This document shows positions 1 through 7,889 of a DNA stretch of 64,000 nt, in pieces. The DNA comes from UBA4427 sp045106235 (GTDB lineage Bacteria; Myxococcota_A; UBA9160; UBA4427). The notes beneath the pieces were generated by a model. That model was given only the letters and a program-made list of their open reading frames with translations, had not been told where the DNA came from and did no database searches. The stretch is from NCBI GenBank assembly GCA_045106235.1, contig JBGCEJ010000005.1, positions 62,001 through 126,000 of the forward strand. Direction: 5' to 3'. Made by a program: the position numbers and the translations under genes. Numbering within the stretch: the stretch's first letter is position 1; each line of letters begins with the position of its first letter.

Positions 1-64
1 ATCCCGCAACAGACCGGGCGAGCGCAACGTTGGCGTTTCCGCTGAAGAGCTTCAGATCCTGCAT
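1..64 (-). CDS. prs: Ribose-phosphate pyrophosphokinase, N-terminal fragment
   Basis: Only the first 21 codons lie inside the window; the gene runs off the left edge. The start reads MQDLKLFSGNANVALARSV, which matches the conserved opening of PRPP synthetase (M-x-D-x-K-L-F-x-G-N-A). The family makes phosphoribosyl pyrophosphate from ribose 5-phosphate and ATP for nucleotide, histidine and tryptophan synthesis. It lies downstream of ispE and a tRNA-Gln gene on the same strand, a common ispE-tRNA-prs arrangement in bacteria. The identification rests on the short N-terminus plus this neighbourhood. Confidence 0.8.
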   Translation of the reverse strand, partial: MQDLKLFSGNANVALARSVAG

Positions 65-167
65 CGATTGGTCATCCTTCTGCTCTTCTTCGTTTCGGAG
101 TGGGCCCGCCATCAAGTCCACTCCCTGTGTGTCGCTCGAACCCAGAACCCGACCGGATTCTCAAGAT

Positions 168-242
<75 letters not shown>

Positions 243-257
243 AGAAATTGTTTCTTC

Positions 258-1349
258 CTACATAACGTTTGCCGAGATGATTTCCGTCACGCGGACCCAG
301 GCTTCCTGCCTGCCGCGCCGTTCTTCACCTTGACTCGTTTTTCCATCCGTCTCTTCTGACTCGCTTGCCGCTTCGGTCACGCCCGCGTCGAAGGTCTCCG
401 CGAATCGCTTCGCACCTCGTTCCGCGTCTGCCTCGGATTCGAAGACGCCAAATACAGTCGCCCCACTCCCGGACATGCTCACCGCGATCGCGCCCGACGC
501 CCGCAGCCGATTCGACATGCGCGCCACTGGCGGACAGAGCCGACGAGCCGCCGGTTCTAGATCGTTGATGAGCAATTCCCCGAGGGCGGGCTCCAGATCA
601 GCTCTTTCGCCGGCCAGCCTTGAAATCGCCCGCATCGTAGAACCGTTACTGGGCTCCGTCAACGCGCTCGGCAACGCATCCGCGGCCCGATAGACCTCCG
701 CCGTAGCGAGGGAATTTCCAGAATTCACGAGAACCAGATGGAGCGCGGGCAGCGGCGGGATGCGCTGAAGCTCCTCGCCGATCCCTGTGACCAGCGCAGG
801 CGCGGGATCGAGAAAAAAAGGCACATCGGCCCCTAGCTCCAGCGCCAGCGCATGAAGGGCTTCGGTGCCGAGGGGCCTCGGACACATCTGCTGAAGTCCC
901 CGCAGGACAGCGGCCGCATCGCTCGAGCCACCACCCAGCCCGGCGCCCGCTGGAATTCGCTTCACCAAATGGATCTCGAGATCCGCGTCAAAGCCCGTCG
1001 CAGCAAGATGAGCATGCGCCGCCCGACTCACCAGGTTATCGGGTCCGGCGGTCACATCGCCGAGTGCTCCGCTGAGCCCTGCATCCGGCGGAACTTCCAG
1101 CGTCAGGTGAACGCGGCCGCTGGCCTCCGCCGACGGCCCGGGCGCAGTCCCAGGAGCGACGGCTTCAAGCCGAATCTCATCGTAGAGCGCAATCGGGGCG
1201 AACAGACTCTCAAGCAGATGGTATCCGTCGGCTCGGCGCCCCATAAGGCGAAGCCCGAGGTTCACCTTGGCAGGGGCCTTCAACGAAAGCAGCTTCGGCC
1301 GTCTGGGCGCTCCGGCGCTGCCCGCCTCTGCAGCCCCGCCGGAACTCAT
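258..1349 (-). CDS. ispE: 4-diphosphocytidyl-2-C-methyl-D-erythritol kinase
   Basis: GHMP-family kinase that phosphorylates CDP-methylerythritol in the cytoplasmic MEP isoprenoid pathway. The substrate motif PAKVNLGL lies near residue 26, followed by DGYHLLESLF. The glycine-rich ATP loop IPAGAGLGGGSSDAA spans about 132-146, GADVPFFL is at about 173-180, and the C-terminal GHMP motif SMSGSGATVFGVF is at 291-303. At 363 aa it is longer than typical IspE. An acidic/basic low-complexity stretch (about 321-349) is inserted just before the usual WVRVTE-type ending. The start overlaps the stop of the upstream DUF1844 gene by 4 bases, so translation is probably coupled. A second MEP gene, ispG, lies 5 kb away. 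Confidence 0.93.
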   Translation of the reverse strand: MSSGGAAEAGSAGAPRRPKLLSLKAPAKVNLGLRLMGRRADGYHLLESLFAPIALYDEIRLEAVAPGTAPGPSAEASGRVHLTLEVPPDAGLSGALGDVTAGPDNLVSRAAHAHLAATGFDADLEIHLVKRIPAGAGLGGGSSDAAAVLRGLQQMCPRPLGTEALHALALELGADVPFFLDPAPALVTGIGEELQRIPPLPALHLVLVNSGNSLATAEVYRAADALPSALTEPSNGSTMRAISRLAGERADLEPALGELLINDLEPAARRLCPPVARMSNRLRASGAIAVSMSGSGATVFGVFESEADAERGAKRFAETFDAGVTEAASESEETDGKTSQGEERRGRQEAWVRVTEIISANVM

Positions 1350-1654
1350 CGAGTTTTCTCGACGAAGCGCATCCGCAGCTCATAGAGCAGCGAATCGATC
1401 AGCTTCTTCTCTTCATCATCCAGATTCCCTCGCGTCTTATCACGCAACATTTCGAGGGTGTCGATGGTTTGCTGCGCGACCAAAGGATCTGCAGGAGCGG
1501 TCTCGCCCGTCTCGGAATCGGGCAGAACACCGAGCTGATAGAGCGCGGTCGTGCCGAGCGAGAGCGCAAACGTTGAGAAGTCCACCTTCGGCAGCGCGGG
1601 CGCCCCCTTCTTCGCAGCCGAGCCTTTTGCATCCTCTGAAGCTTTCTCAGCCAT
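1346..1654 (-). CDS. DUF1844 family protein
   Basis: A 102-aa protein with a Lys/Ala-rich N-terminus and a conserved core beginning VDFSTFALSLGTTALYQLG. The core is followed by a helical tail with IDTLEMLRDKTRGNLDDEEKKL. This is the DUF1844 signature common in deltaproteobacteria, Acidobacteria and planctomycetes; its function is unknown. The ATG at 1654 was chosen because conserved sequence begins shortly after it, although the frame is open for 72 more codons upstream through non-conserved Arg-rich sequence. It lies between the CDP-alcohol transferase gene (1 base away) and ispE (4-base overlap), apparently in one operon. Confidence 0.85.
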   Translation of the reverse strand: MAEKASEDAKGSAAKKGAPALPKVDFSTFALSLGTTALYQLGVLPDSETGETAPADPLVAQQTIDTLEMLRDKTRGNLDDEEKKLIDSLLYELRMRFVEKTR

Positions 1655-1655
1655 C

Positions 1656-2315
1656 TCAGTTCGTCTCCTCTGATGCGAATTCGACGTCGCGGGGCGCCGC
1701 CGAATCCTCTTCTGCACCGTCTTGGTCTTCGCCGTCGAGACGCCCCATCTCCGCATAAGCGTAGGAGAAGCGCTGCCCCACTGTCCAAAGAGTACCGATT
1801 GCCAGCACCCAAAGAACCGGCCAGAGCAAGCCCAGCAAGGCGCCCGCCGCGAGTAGCCCGATCCGCTCACCGCGCTCGAGGAGCCCTCCCGGCATCCGTT
1901 CGAGCATCAACTCCGCGCGCGCCTTCGCGTACGATGTCAGCACCGTCGCGACGAGAATCACGGCGCAAAGCGAAGCGCCCAGGAACTCACCCTTCCCCAC
2001 GAAAAACGCGAAAAGGCCGAGCATCGCGAGGATATCCACCACGCGGTCGAGGGAAGAGTCGAGGAAGGCACCGAAGCGCGTTGCGATCCCGAAATGGCGA
2101 GCCACCACGCCGTCGACGAGGTCAAAGAAGCCGCCGCCCAGCAATAAAAGCCCGCCGAGTCGCATTTCGCCTTGGGCGAACGCGAGCCCAGAGGCCCCGG
2201 CCACAACCGTTCCCGCCACGGTCATCCAGTTCGGCGAAATCGCTCGCCAGAAAAGGAAGGGGAAGAGTGTGTGGATCCAGCCGTCTATGCGATGGCCGAG
2301 CTTTTCCTTGATCAC
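1656..2315 (-). CDS. CDP-alcohol phosphatidyltransferase family protein
   Basis: A 219-aa polytopic membrane protein. The family signature D-x2-D-G-x2-A-R-x8-G-x3-D-x3-D is complete at Asp65-Asp90 (DLVDGVVAR, then GAFLDSSLD). It binds the divalent metals and the CDP-diacylglycerol substrate. Several hydrophobic segments flank it, and the C-terminal 40 residues are acidic and polar. The enzyme joins a CDP-activated lipid to an alcohol such as glycerol phosphate or inositol phosphate at the inner membrane. The acceptor cannot be read from the sequence. Its short N-terminus (ISPNWMTVAG) resembles PgsA and archaeal-type transferases. It appears to be in an operon with the DUF1844 gene and ispE. 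Confidence 0.85.
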   Translation of the reverse strand: MIKEKLGHRIDGWIHTLFPFLFWRAISPNWMTVAGTVVAGASGLAFAQGEMRLGGLLLLGGGFFDLVDGVVARHFGIATRFGAFLDSSLDRVVDILAMLGLFAFFVGKGEFLGASLCAVILVATVLTSYAKARAELMLERMPGGLLERGERIGLLAAGALLGLLWPVLWVLAIGTLWTVGQRFSYAYAEMGRLDGEDQDGAEEDSAAPRDVEFASEETN

Positions 2316-2336
2316 ACCAGCAGGTCAGCAGGCGAT

Positions 2337-2753
2337 CTAGTAGCTCGAGCCGCTGCCGTCCGAACCGCCATTTTCGTCGTCCGAAGAATTCGCGCCCGTC
2401 GAGTTCGAAAACGTTCCGGCGATCGGAACGGGCGGAGCCGTACCGGGGCCCGTAGAAGCCGCGAAAGTGCCGGGGGTCGAGAAATCGCCCGCCACAGGCG
2501 CCGGAGCTGGCGCCGCGGGATGGACTCCTGCAGGTTCCGCGATCGGAGCAGCCTCAGTCGCGGGTGCAGGCGCGGCTGCCTCAGCTTCCGCTGCTTCAGC
2601 GGCTGCTTCTTCTTCTTCCGCGATCGTGGTCATTTTGTCCGTGACGTCGTCGAGGGCGTTCACGTGGGAGTCGTACTGACCTTCTTCAAGCCACCCGCGA
2701 CGTCGCGCGAGGCGGCGATCGAAGCGCAGCCGTTCAACCGATTCTCTATCCAT
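2337..2753 (-). CDS. Hypothetical Ala/Pro-rich protein
   Basis: A 138-aa open frame just upstream of the phosphatidyltransferase. The first 30 residues are charged (RLRFDRRLARRRGW). A Glu/Ala helix-former and an Ala-Pro-Thr-rich region follow, and it ends in a Ser/Gly/Asp-rich tail. A loosely repeated pattern (STPGTF, then AGTFSNST) is visible. No family is recognised. Strand, spacing (21 bases to the next gene) and lack of competing genes make it plausible, but composition bias could also keep this frame open by chance. Confidence 0.5.
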   Translation of the reverse strand: MDRESVERLRFDRRLARRRGWLEEGQYDSHVNALDDVTDKMTTIAEEEEAAAEAAEAEAAAPAPATEAAPIAEPAGVHPAAPAPAPVAGDFSTPGTFAASTGPGTAPPVPIAGTFSNSTGANSSDDENGGSDGSGSSY

Positions 2754-3125
2754 GACTTGAGTACTCCGGTTTGGCCCGACGGTCGGCAGGTCGGGGCGGC
2801 GCAGGCTAGCAGGCTCCCGAGGAACTCGCCGCCATCTCGGTGCCTCTTAGAACTGAACGGCCTTCGGGGGGCTCAAATCGGGTCAAATTGACTGGAACGG
2901 GCCTGCCCGATAGCGTGCGGCCGAGAAATCATAGCTTTGCGTTCACCCCAAAGAACCCAAAAGACCGATTCAGCTTCGCGGGGCCCCTGCCGCCCCGACA
3001 CCGTCCGAGGACCTCTCTTGTTGTCGATCCATCTGCCCAATCGGTCGCCCTCCCCCCGCCAGGCCTTCCTGGCTGAGATGCGAGAACCCACTCGCGCCGC
3101 CGGACGCGGCGAGCGCGGCGTCCCT
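2754..3125. other. Divergent intergenic region
   Basis: This stretch separates the leftward operon ending in ispE from rightward bamD. No gene, RNA or strong terminator is visible. It should hold divergent promoters, but no convincing -35/-10 pair was found. The bamD frame stays open back to 2937, so part of this could be coding if a distal start were used; the translated sequence there looks non-conserved. Confidence 0.5.
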
Positions 3126-3938
3126 ATGGCCCCGTCGATGGCCCCGTCGATGTCCCTGCCGATCTCGCTCTCGAAGATGCTCGTGATGGCGCTCAGCCTA
3201 TTGGTTTTTTCCGGATGCGCCTCCACTTCTCCCACCTTCGAAGACGTTAAACCCGCGGATGAACTGTACGCGGACGGGGTAAAGACCCTTGAGGGACGCA
3301 GCATTCTCGGGCTCTTCACTTTCATCAACTACGATGCCGCGATCGAATCCTTCCAAGCCATCATTGATAACTACCCCTACAGCGAGCTCGAAAAGCAGGC
3401 CCAGCTCAAGATCGCCGACGCCTACTTCGACGACCAGCGCTACGAAGAAGCCTTGGCCTATTACCAGGATTTCGCGGACAACCATTCCACGCATCCCCGC
3501 GTTCCGTACACGCTGCTGCGGGCGGCACAATGCTATTACAATCAAATCGAATCCCTCGAACGAGATCAGGGTTCGACGCGGAACGCGACCGAAGCCCTGG
3601 AAAAACTGATTCGAGAGCATCCCTACGCTGAAGAAACCCGGACCGGCGAAGAGATGATGATCGAACTCCGCTCGCGCCTCGCTCGAAATATGCTCTTGAT
3701 TGCGGATTTCTATCTCGACCGAACCCATTGGCAGTCGGCCGCCGCTCGGTATCGCCGCCTGCTCGACGAGTTTCCGGGCCTCGGCCTCGATGCCCAGGCG
3801 CTGTACCGCTTGGGCGTTTGTCTCGAAAATATGCGCCGCGAGGACGAAGCACTCCGGCTCTACCATGTCGTCGTTGAAAACTACGCCGATTCAAGCTCCG
3901 CCCAGCGGGCGCGCGCCCGCATCGCCGAATCGGAATAG
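3126..3938 (+). CDS. bamD: Outer membrane assembly lipoprotein BamD (YfiO family)
   Basis: About 270 aa. A hydrophobic signal (LVMALSLLVFSGC) ends in a lipobox Cys, so the mature protein is lipid-anchored. Five TPR-like helical pairs follow, including YDAAIESFQAIIDNYPYSE, YEEALAYYQDFADNH, ATEALEKLIREHPY and AAARYRRLLDEFPG. The asymmetric pairs with NYP/EFP turns are typical of BamD/YbgF-type proteins. BamD works with BamA to insert beta-barrels into the outer membrane. The start is uncertain: ATG codons at 3078, 3126, 3138 and 3150 are in frame, the last three within a 12-base repeat, and none has a strong ribosome site. It leads a rightward run with the TPR and CvpA genes. Confidence 0.85.
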   Translation: MAPSMAPSMSLPISLSKMLVMALSLLVFSGCASTSPTFEDVKPADELYADGVKTLEGRSILGLFTFINYDAAIESFQAIIDNYPYSELEKQAQLKIADAYFDDQRYEEALAYYQDFADNHSTHPRVPYTLLRAAQCYYNQIESLERDQGSTRNATEALEKLIREHPYAEETRTGEEMMIELRSRLARNMLLIADFYLDRTHWQSAAARYRRLLDEFPGLGLDAQALYRLGVCLENMRREDEALRLYHVVVENYADSSSAQRARARIAESE

Positions 3939-4044
3939 GCCCCGGCAAATCGCAAGCCATTCCCCTCGACGCCTCCCCGGCGAAGTGCGATCCTATTGGC
4001 TGTTCGAAAATTCATCGAACCGCTCCGGGGGGAAGGGCTTCGAG

Positions 4045-5085
4045 ATGGACGTTCATCCATTGACATCACCGCAGGTTCAAGATTCCGCCGGCGCCGCCGC
4101 GCAGGACCAGACACCTGCGCCATCAATCCAAGAAACGCCGGAAACGCCGCGATCCGGAACGACGCAAACGACCGGACTCCGCGTCGATCTAGGTTCGGTC
4201 GCCAGCGACACCGAGATCCTGGCGCGAGGGCGCCGCGCGTTTCAGCGCGGCGACGACGAGATTGCCGCCGAGAATCTGAAGCGGCTCGCGGCCCACGGCG
4301 TCGCCTACGCCGACGTCTACTACATGATCGGCATGCTAGAAGAGCGCTCAGGTGAACTGGTCAGCGCTCTCGCGAGCCTTCGCCAAGCCATCCGCATCAA
4401 CCCTTCCTACGTAGAGGCGCTCCTCGCTTTGGCGAGTCTGCATGAGCGACGTGGTGAGTTCGACCAGTCCCAAGGCTACGCCGAGCGTGCGGCTGAACTC
4501 TCTCGCCCAAGCGCCGGCGGCCTCGATCCCACGACCCGAGGCAAGCTGGCAAACCAACAGGCGGAGCTGGCAGACTCCCTCGCCCAAGCGGGCGAACTTC
4601 GCGAGGCCATCGAAGGCTATCGCCGTGCGCTCGATCGCTGCCCCAACTTTCATGATATTCGCCACCGGCTGGGGGTCACCCTGCGCGAGGCGGGCCTCAC
4701 CTCTCAGGCCGCTGCAGAATTCCAACGCATTCTCCAGCTCCACCCGCGTCTGCTCGGCAGCCAGATTCAACTCGGCCTGACCTACTACTCCATGGGACGG
4801 ACACCCGAAGCCATCGCCGAATGGGAGGATGTGCTTGAGATGGATCCGAGCCGAGACGAGGCCCGTATGTATCTCCGCCTCGTGCGCGGCGCCGACCGCC
4901 GCTCCGAGATCGCAATTTCAGGCGCAGACGCGGGCGCTGATGCCGCGCCTGTTACCTCGACTGCGACCTCAACTGCGGCTGCACGAGAAGAAGCTTCGGA
5001 GGAGGAGGTTTCCGTCTCCCGTTGGACAACGGCGCCGCTGCGCAAGCGCGAGGCGAGTTCGATCGAGGACGCGAATGATCGGTGA
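4045..5085 (+). CDS. Tetratricopeptide-repeat protein
   Basis: A 346-aa protein with a Pro/Thr/Gln-rich N-terminus (about 1-50). Roughly six TPR motifs follow (about 55-285), such as VDALASLRQAIRINPSY-like units and EAIEGYRRALDRCPNF. The Ala/Thr-rich tail ends in a charged segment. No signal peptide is seen, so it is probably cytoplasmic, or membrane-associated through partners. The ATG at 4045 follows a GGGGGGAAGGG ribosome site; the frame is open further upstream but overlaps bamD. Its last 11 bases overlap the start of the CvpA-like gene, suggesting translational coupling. The specific function is not recognisable; TPRs mediate protein-protein contacts. Confidence 0.85.
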   Translation: MDVHPLTSPQVQDSAGAAAQDQTPAPSIQETPETPRSGTTQTTGLRVDLGSVASDTEILARGRRAFQRGDDEIAAENLKRLAAHGVAYADVYYMIGMLEERSGELVSALASLRQAIRINPSYVEALLALASLHERRGEFDQSQGYAERAAELSRPSAGGLDPTTRGKLANQQAELADSLAQAGELREAIEGYRRALDRCPNFHDIRHRLGVTLREAGLTSQAAAEFQRILQLHPRLLGSQIQLGLTYYSMGRTPEAIAEWEDVLEMDPSRDEARMYLRLVRGADRRSEIAISGADAGADAAPVTSTATSTAAAREEASEEEVSVSRWTTAPLRKREASSIEDANDR

Positions 5086-5593
5086 TGCGGAAATTCCGGT
5101 GATCGATCTGATCGTCGGCACGGTCGTCTTCATCGCCGTTCTCCGCGGACTCTTCATCGGCCTCATTCGTGAAGGCCTCTCTCTTGCCTCGATCGGGGCC
5201 GCCACAATCGTGACCCGACTCTTCGTCGACCCCCTCGCAATCGAGCTCACCGAAATCACCGCCGGCGAGATCTCGGGCAAGGCGGCCTACTGGATCGCCG
5301 GGGTTTTGCTCGTTGTCGCCACGATCCTGGCTTCCGGTTTCGTCGCTCGCCTGATTCGAAAGAGTGTGACCTATGCCGGGCTCGGCTGGGCAGACCGACT
5401 CGGAGGCGGCGCGCTCGGAGCGGCGGAAGGCGGAATCATCGGCGCGGTGCTCGTGCTGATCGCGCTCTGGCTGGTTGGACCCGATCACGCGATGACGGAA
5501 GGCGCCCGCAGCGTTGAGATCGTTCAGGAACTTCAGGACCGTCGCGAAGGCGGAGAGCTTCCCGAAGTCGCCGCCCCGGGAGACTGGTTCTAG
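5075..5593 (+). CDS. CvpA family membrane protein
   Basis: A 172-aa inner-membrane protein. It starts with IPVIDLIVGTVVFIAVLRGLF and has the family hallmark GLFIGLIREGLSLASIGAA in the first helix pair. Two more hydrophobic segments (about 68-90 and 112-132) follow, then a short acidic tail. CvpA was named for colicin V production. Relatives affect envelope integrity, but no enzymatic role is established. The ATG at 5075 lies inside the end of the TPR gene (11-base overlap, different frame). Confidence 0.8.
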   Translation: MIGDAEIPVIDLIVGTVVFIAVLRGLFIGLIREGLSLASIGAATIVTRLFVDPLAIELTEITAGEISGKAAYWIAGVLLVVATILASGFVARLIRKSVTYAGLGWADRLGGGALGAAEGGIIGAVLVLIALWLVGPDHAMTEGARSVEIVQELQDRREGGELPEVAAPGDWF

Positions 5594-5657
5594 CGCGACC
5601 GCGTTAGGCGCTGAAGGGCCGGCCGGCTTGTCTCACTCGCTCGCCTTACTCCCCTAT

Positions 5658-7889
5658 CTACGCGCGATCGACCCACTCTCCGTGATCTCGGATCAGATCC
5701 ACGAGCCGGTCGGTTGCCTCCGCTTCGGGGACAGCCCGAGCGACGATTTCTTGGCCAACGTAGAGCGTGACCTGCCCGACGCCTGAGCCGACGTAGCCGA
5801 AATCGGCGTCGGCCATTTCGCCGGGCCCGTTCACGATGCATCCCATGACGGCAATCTTCACGCCTTTCAGATGGTCTGTCCGGGCTTTGATCCGTGCCGT
5901 CGTCTCTTCGAGATCGAAGAGCGTTCGTCCGCAAGACGGGCAGGAAATATATTCCGTCCGCGTCGTTCGCTGTCGCGCGCCCTGCAGAACCCGGTAGGCC
6001 AGATCAATCGCCGGAGCGGCACCGACTTCGGACGCGAAGGAAATTGCATCTCCAATCCCGTCGCAAAGCAGCGAACCAAGACGAACCGAAGCATCGATCA
6101 AAGCCGCCTCAGGTACAGCCCCTCCAGCCCCCGCGACAACCAGCAGCTCGCCAGAAGCGGAGACAGGGATCGACGCCGCGCCCTGCCCTTCGGATCCTTC
6201 GCGGCGCGCTCCCCTCTCGCCATCCGCCTCTTTCGCAATCAAGCCCCGGAGGACGAGGGGCACAGAAGCCGCATTCGCATCGCTCAGCGCCGCAACGAGC
6301 ACACGATGGGCATGAACCGACGCCGTCGGCGCAAGGCTGACCGAAATCATGTCCAAGGATCCACCTCGTCCGCCATCCGTCGTCCCCAGCGCCCGGCGTA
6401 CCAACTCCGGAATTTCGTGATCTTCGCCGTGCAGTTCGAACTCGAGGGCCAGCCGCGCCTTCTGCGCTGACTCGCGAATCAGCGAGAGCGCCGCCGCGTC
6501 CACCTTCCCGTCCACCGCGAGCACACATCGCGCAGCGGATTCCGCGAGTTCGCTTGCCGGCCCAGGCTCGGCGAGGAGCTCCGATTGGTCGGAGCCAACG
6601 CGAACCGAAATCGGCATCTCAAGCCCAACCGAACCGAGTTCGCGGGCCAGCTCCGCTGCCGCCTCCTTCGCCGAAGCCGCAGTAGCGCCCAGACCCTCGG
6701 CATTCGGCTGCGCCGTCACCAGCAGCGACTCGCATTCCACATCCCGAAGCGCCGACAGATCCATCGCCAGCCGCGCGGCCGTATCCGCAGGGGCCAACAA
6801 GCCGTCCGGCACTTCAAGCTCAACGCGGAGCGGCGCCTCATCCCCAAGCGAAAGCCCAGCCCAAGTCTGGGCCTGGGTCGTGCGACGGCGGTTCGAGAAA
6901 AAATCGACGAAGGGCGCTGCCTCAACTTCGATCGGCGTCGTCTTTGTCGCGCGCGTCGCGGCCACAGCGGCAGCACGATGTGCGATCCCCCGTGCAACCG
7001 GGACTTCGCGCACGGGATCCTCGGTGAGCGAAACTCGGATCGTGTCCCCAAGTCCGTCCTCAAGGAGAGAGCCGATCCCAATCGCACTCTTGATGCGACC
7101 GTCTTCGGCGTCCCCCGCTTCCGTAACCCCCACGTGAAAGGGGTAGGACAATTCGCCCGGTGCTCGCGCCTCAAGGCGCGCCGCAAGAAGACGATAGGCC
7201 TGAATTGCGACCTGGGTATTCGAGGCCTTCATCGAGAAGACGACGTCGTAGTAGTCCTCGGCTTCACAGACCTCAAGAAACTCGATCGCGCTCTCGACCA
7301 TTCCTTCGGCCGTATCGCCGTACCGATTTAAAATTCGGTCCGAAAGCGATCCATGATTGGTCCCAATCCGCATCGCCACGCCGTTTTCCTTACAGCGCAT
7401 AACAAGCGGACGAAAGCGATTTCCAACGCGCTCAATCTCCGCCTCGTATTCAGCGTCATCGTACTCGCGCACCTCGAATTTCTTCTTGTCCGCGTAGTTC
7501 CCCGGATTGATCCGGACCTTCTCAACGACTTCCGCTGCGATCATCGCTGCGTTCGGTGTGAAATGGATATCGGCCACCAGCGGAACGTCGATCCGCCGGT
7601 CAAGCAATTGCCGCCGGATCTCACGTAGATTTTCCGCGTCGCGAATCGAAGGCGCGGTCACCCGAACGATCTCACAGCCCGCCTCCGCAAGCCGTGTGAC
7701 CTGCTCAACGGTCCCGGCGGTATCCATCGTGTCCGTGTTCGTCATGGATTGAATGCGGATCGGCTCGTCCCCACCGATTCCCACATTCCCCACGCGGACC
7801 ACGCGCGTACGGCGCCGGCCGGGCCGATAGAGGTCGACCGGGGCTAGAAAAAGCGGCGGATCGCCGTCGGGCTTCCGCGCCTCAGTCAT
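5658..7889 (-). CDS. ispG: 4-hydroxy-3-methylbut-2-en-1-yl diphosphate synthase, three-domain form
   Basis: Converts ME-cPP to HMBPP in the MEP pathway using a 4Fe-4S cluster. The N-terminal TIM barrel (about 20-280) has IRIQSMTNTDTMD, VADIHFTPNAA and VRINPGNYADKKKF. A long middle domain spans about 330-620. The C-terminal cluster domain has Cys650, Cys653 and Cys684 (CPSCGRTLFDLE, GCIVNGPGE) and the catalytic Glu of PGE. At 743 aa this is the insert-containing form known from plants, Chlamydia, Bacteroidetes and spirochaetes, not the E. coli two-domain form of about 370 aa. Its ATG overlaps the alaS stop by one base. Confidence 0.95.
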   Translation of the reverse strand: MTEARKPDGDPPLFLAPVDLYRPGRRRTRVVRVGNVGIGGDEPIRIQSMTNTDTMDTAGTVEQVTRLAEAGCEIVRVTAPSIRDAENLREIRRQLLDRRIDVPLVADIHFTPNAAMIAAEVVEKVRINPGNYADKKKFEVREYDDAEYEAEIERVGNRFRPLVMRCKENGVAMRIGTNHGSLSDRILNRYGDTAEGMVESAIEFLEVCEAEDYYDVVFSMKASNTQVAIQAYRLLAARLEARAPGELSYPFHVGVTEAGDAEDGRIKSAIGIGSLLEDGLGDTIRVSLTEDPVREVPVARGIAHRAAAVAATRATKTTPIEVEAAPFVDFFSNRRRTTQAQTWAGLSLGDEAPLRVELEVPDGLLAPADTAARLAMDLSALRDVECESLLVTAQPNAEGLGATAASAKEAAAELARELGSVGLEMPISVRVGSDQSELLAEPGPASELAESAARCVLAVDGKVDAAALSLIRESAQKARLALEFELHGEDHEIPELVRRALGTTDGGRGGSLDMISVSLAPTASVHAHRVLVAALSDANAASVPLVLRGLIAKEADGERGARREGSEGQGAASIPVSASGELLVVAGAGGAVPEAALIDASVRLGSLLCDGIGDAISFASEVGAAPAIDLAYRVLQGARQRTTRTEYISCPSCGRTLFDLEETTARIKARTDHLKGVKIAVMGCIVNGPGEMADADFGYVGSGVGQVTLYVGQEIVARAVPEAEATDRLVDLIRDHGEWVDRA

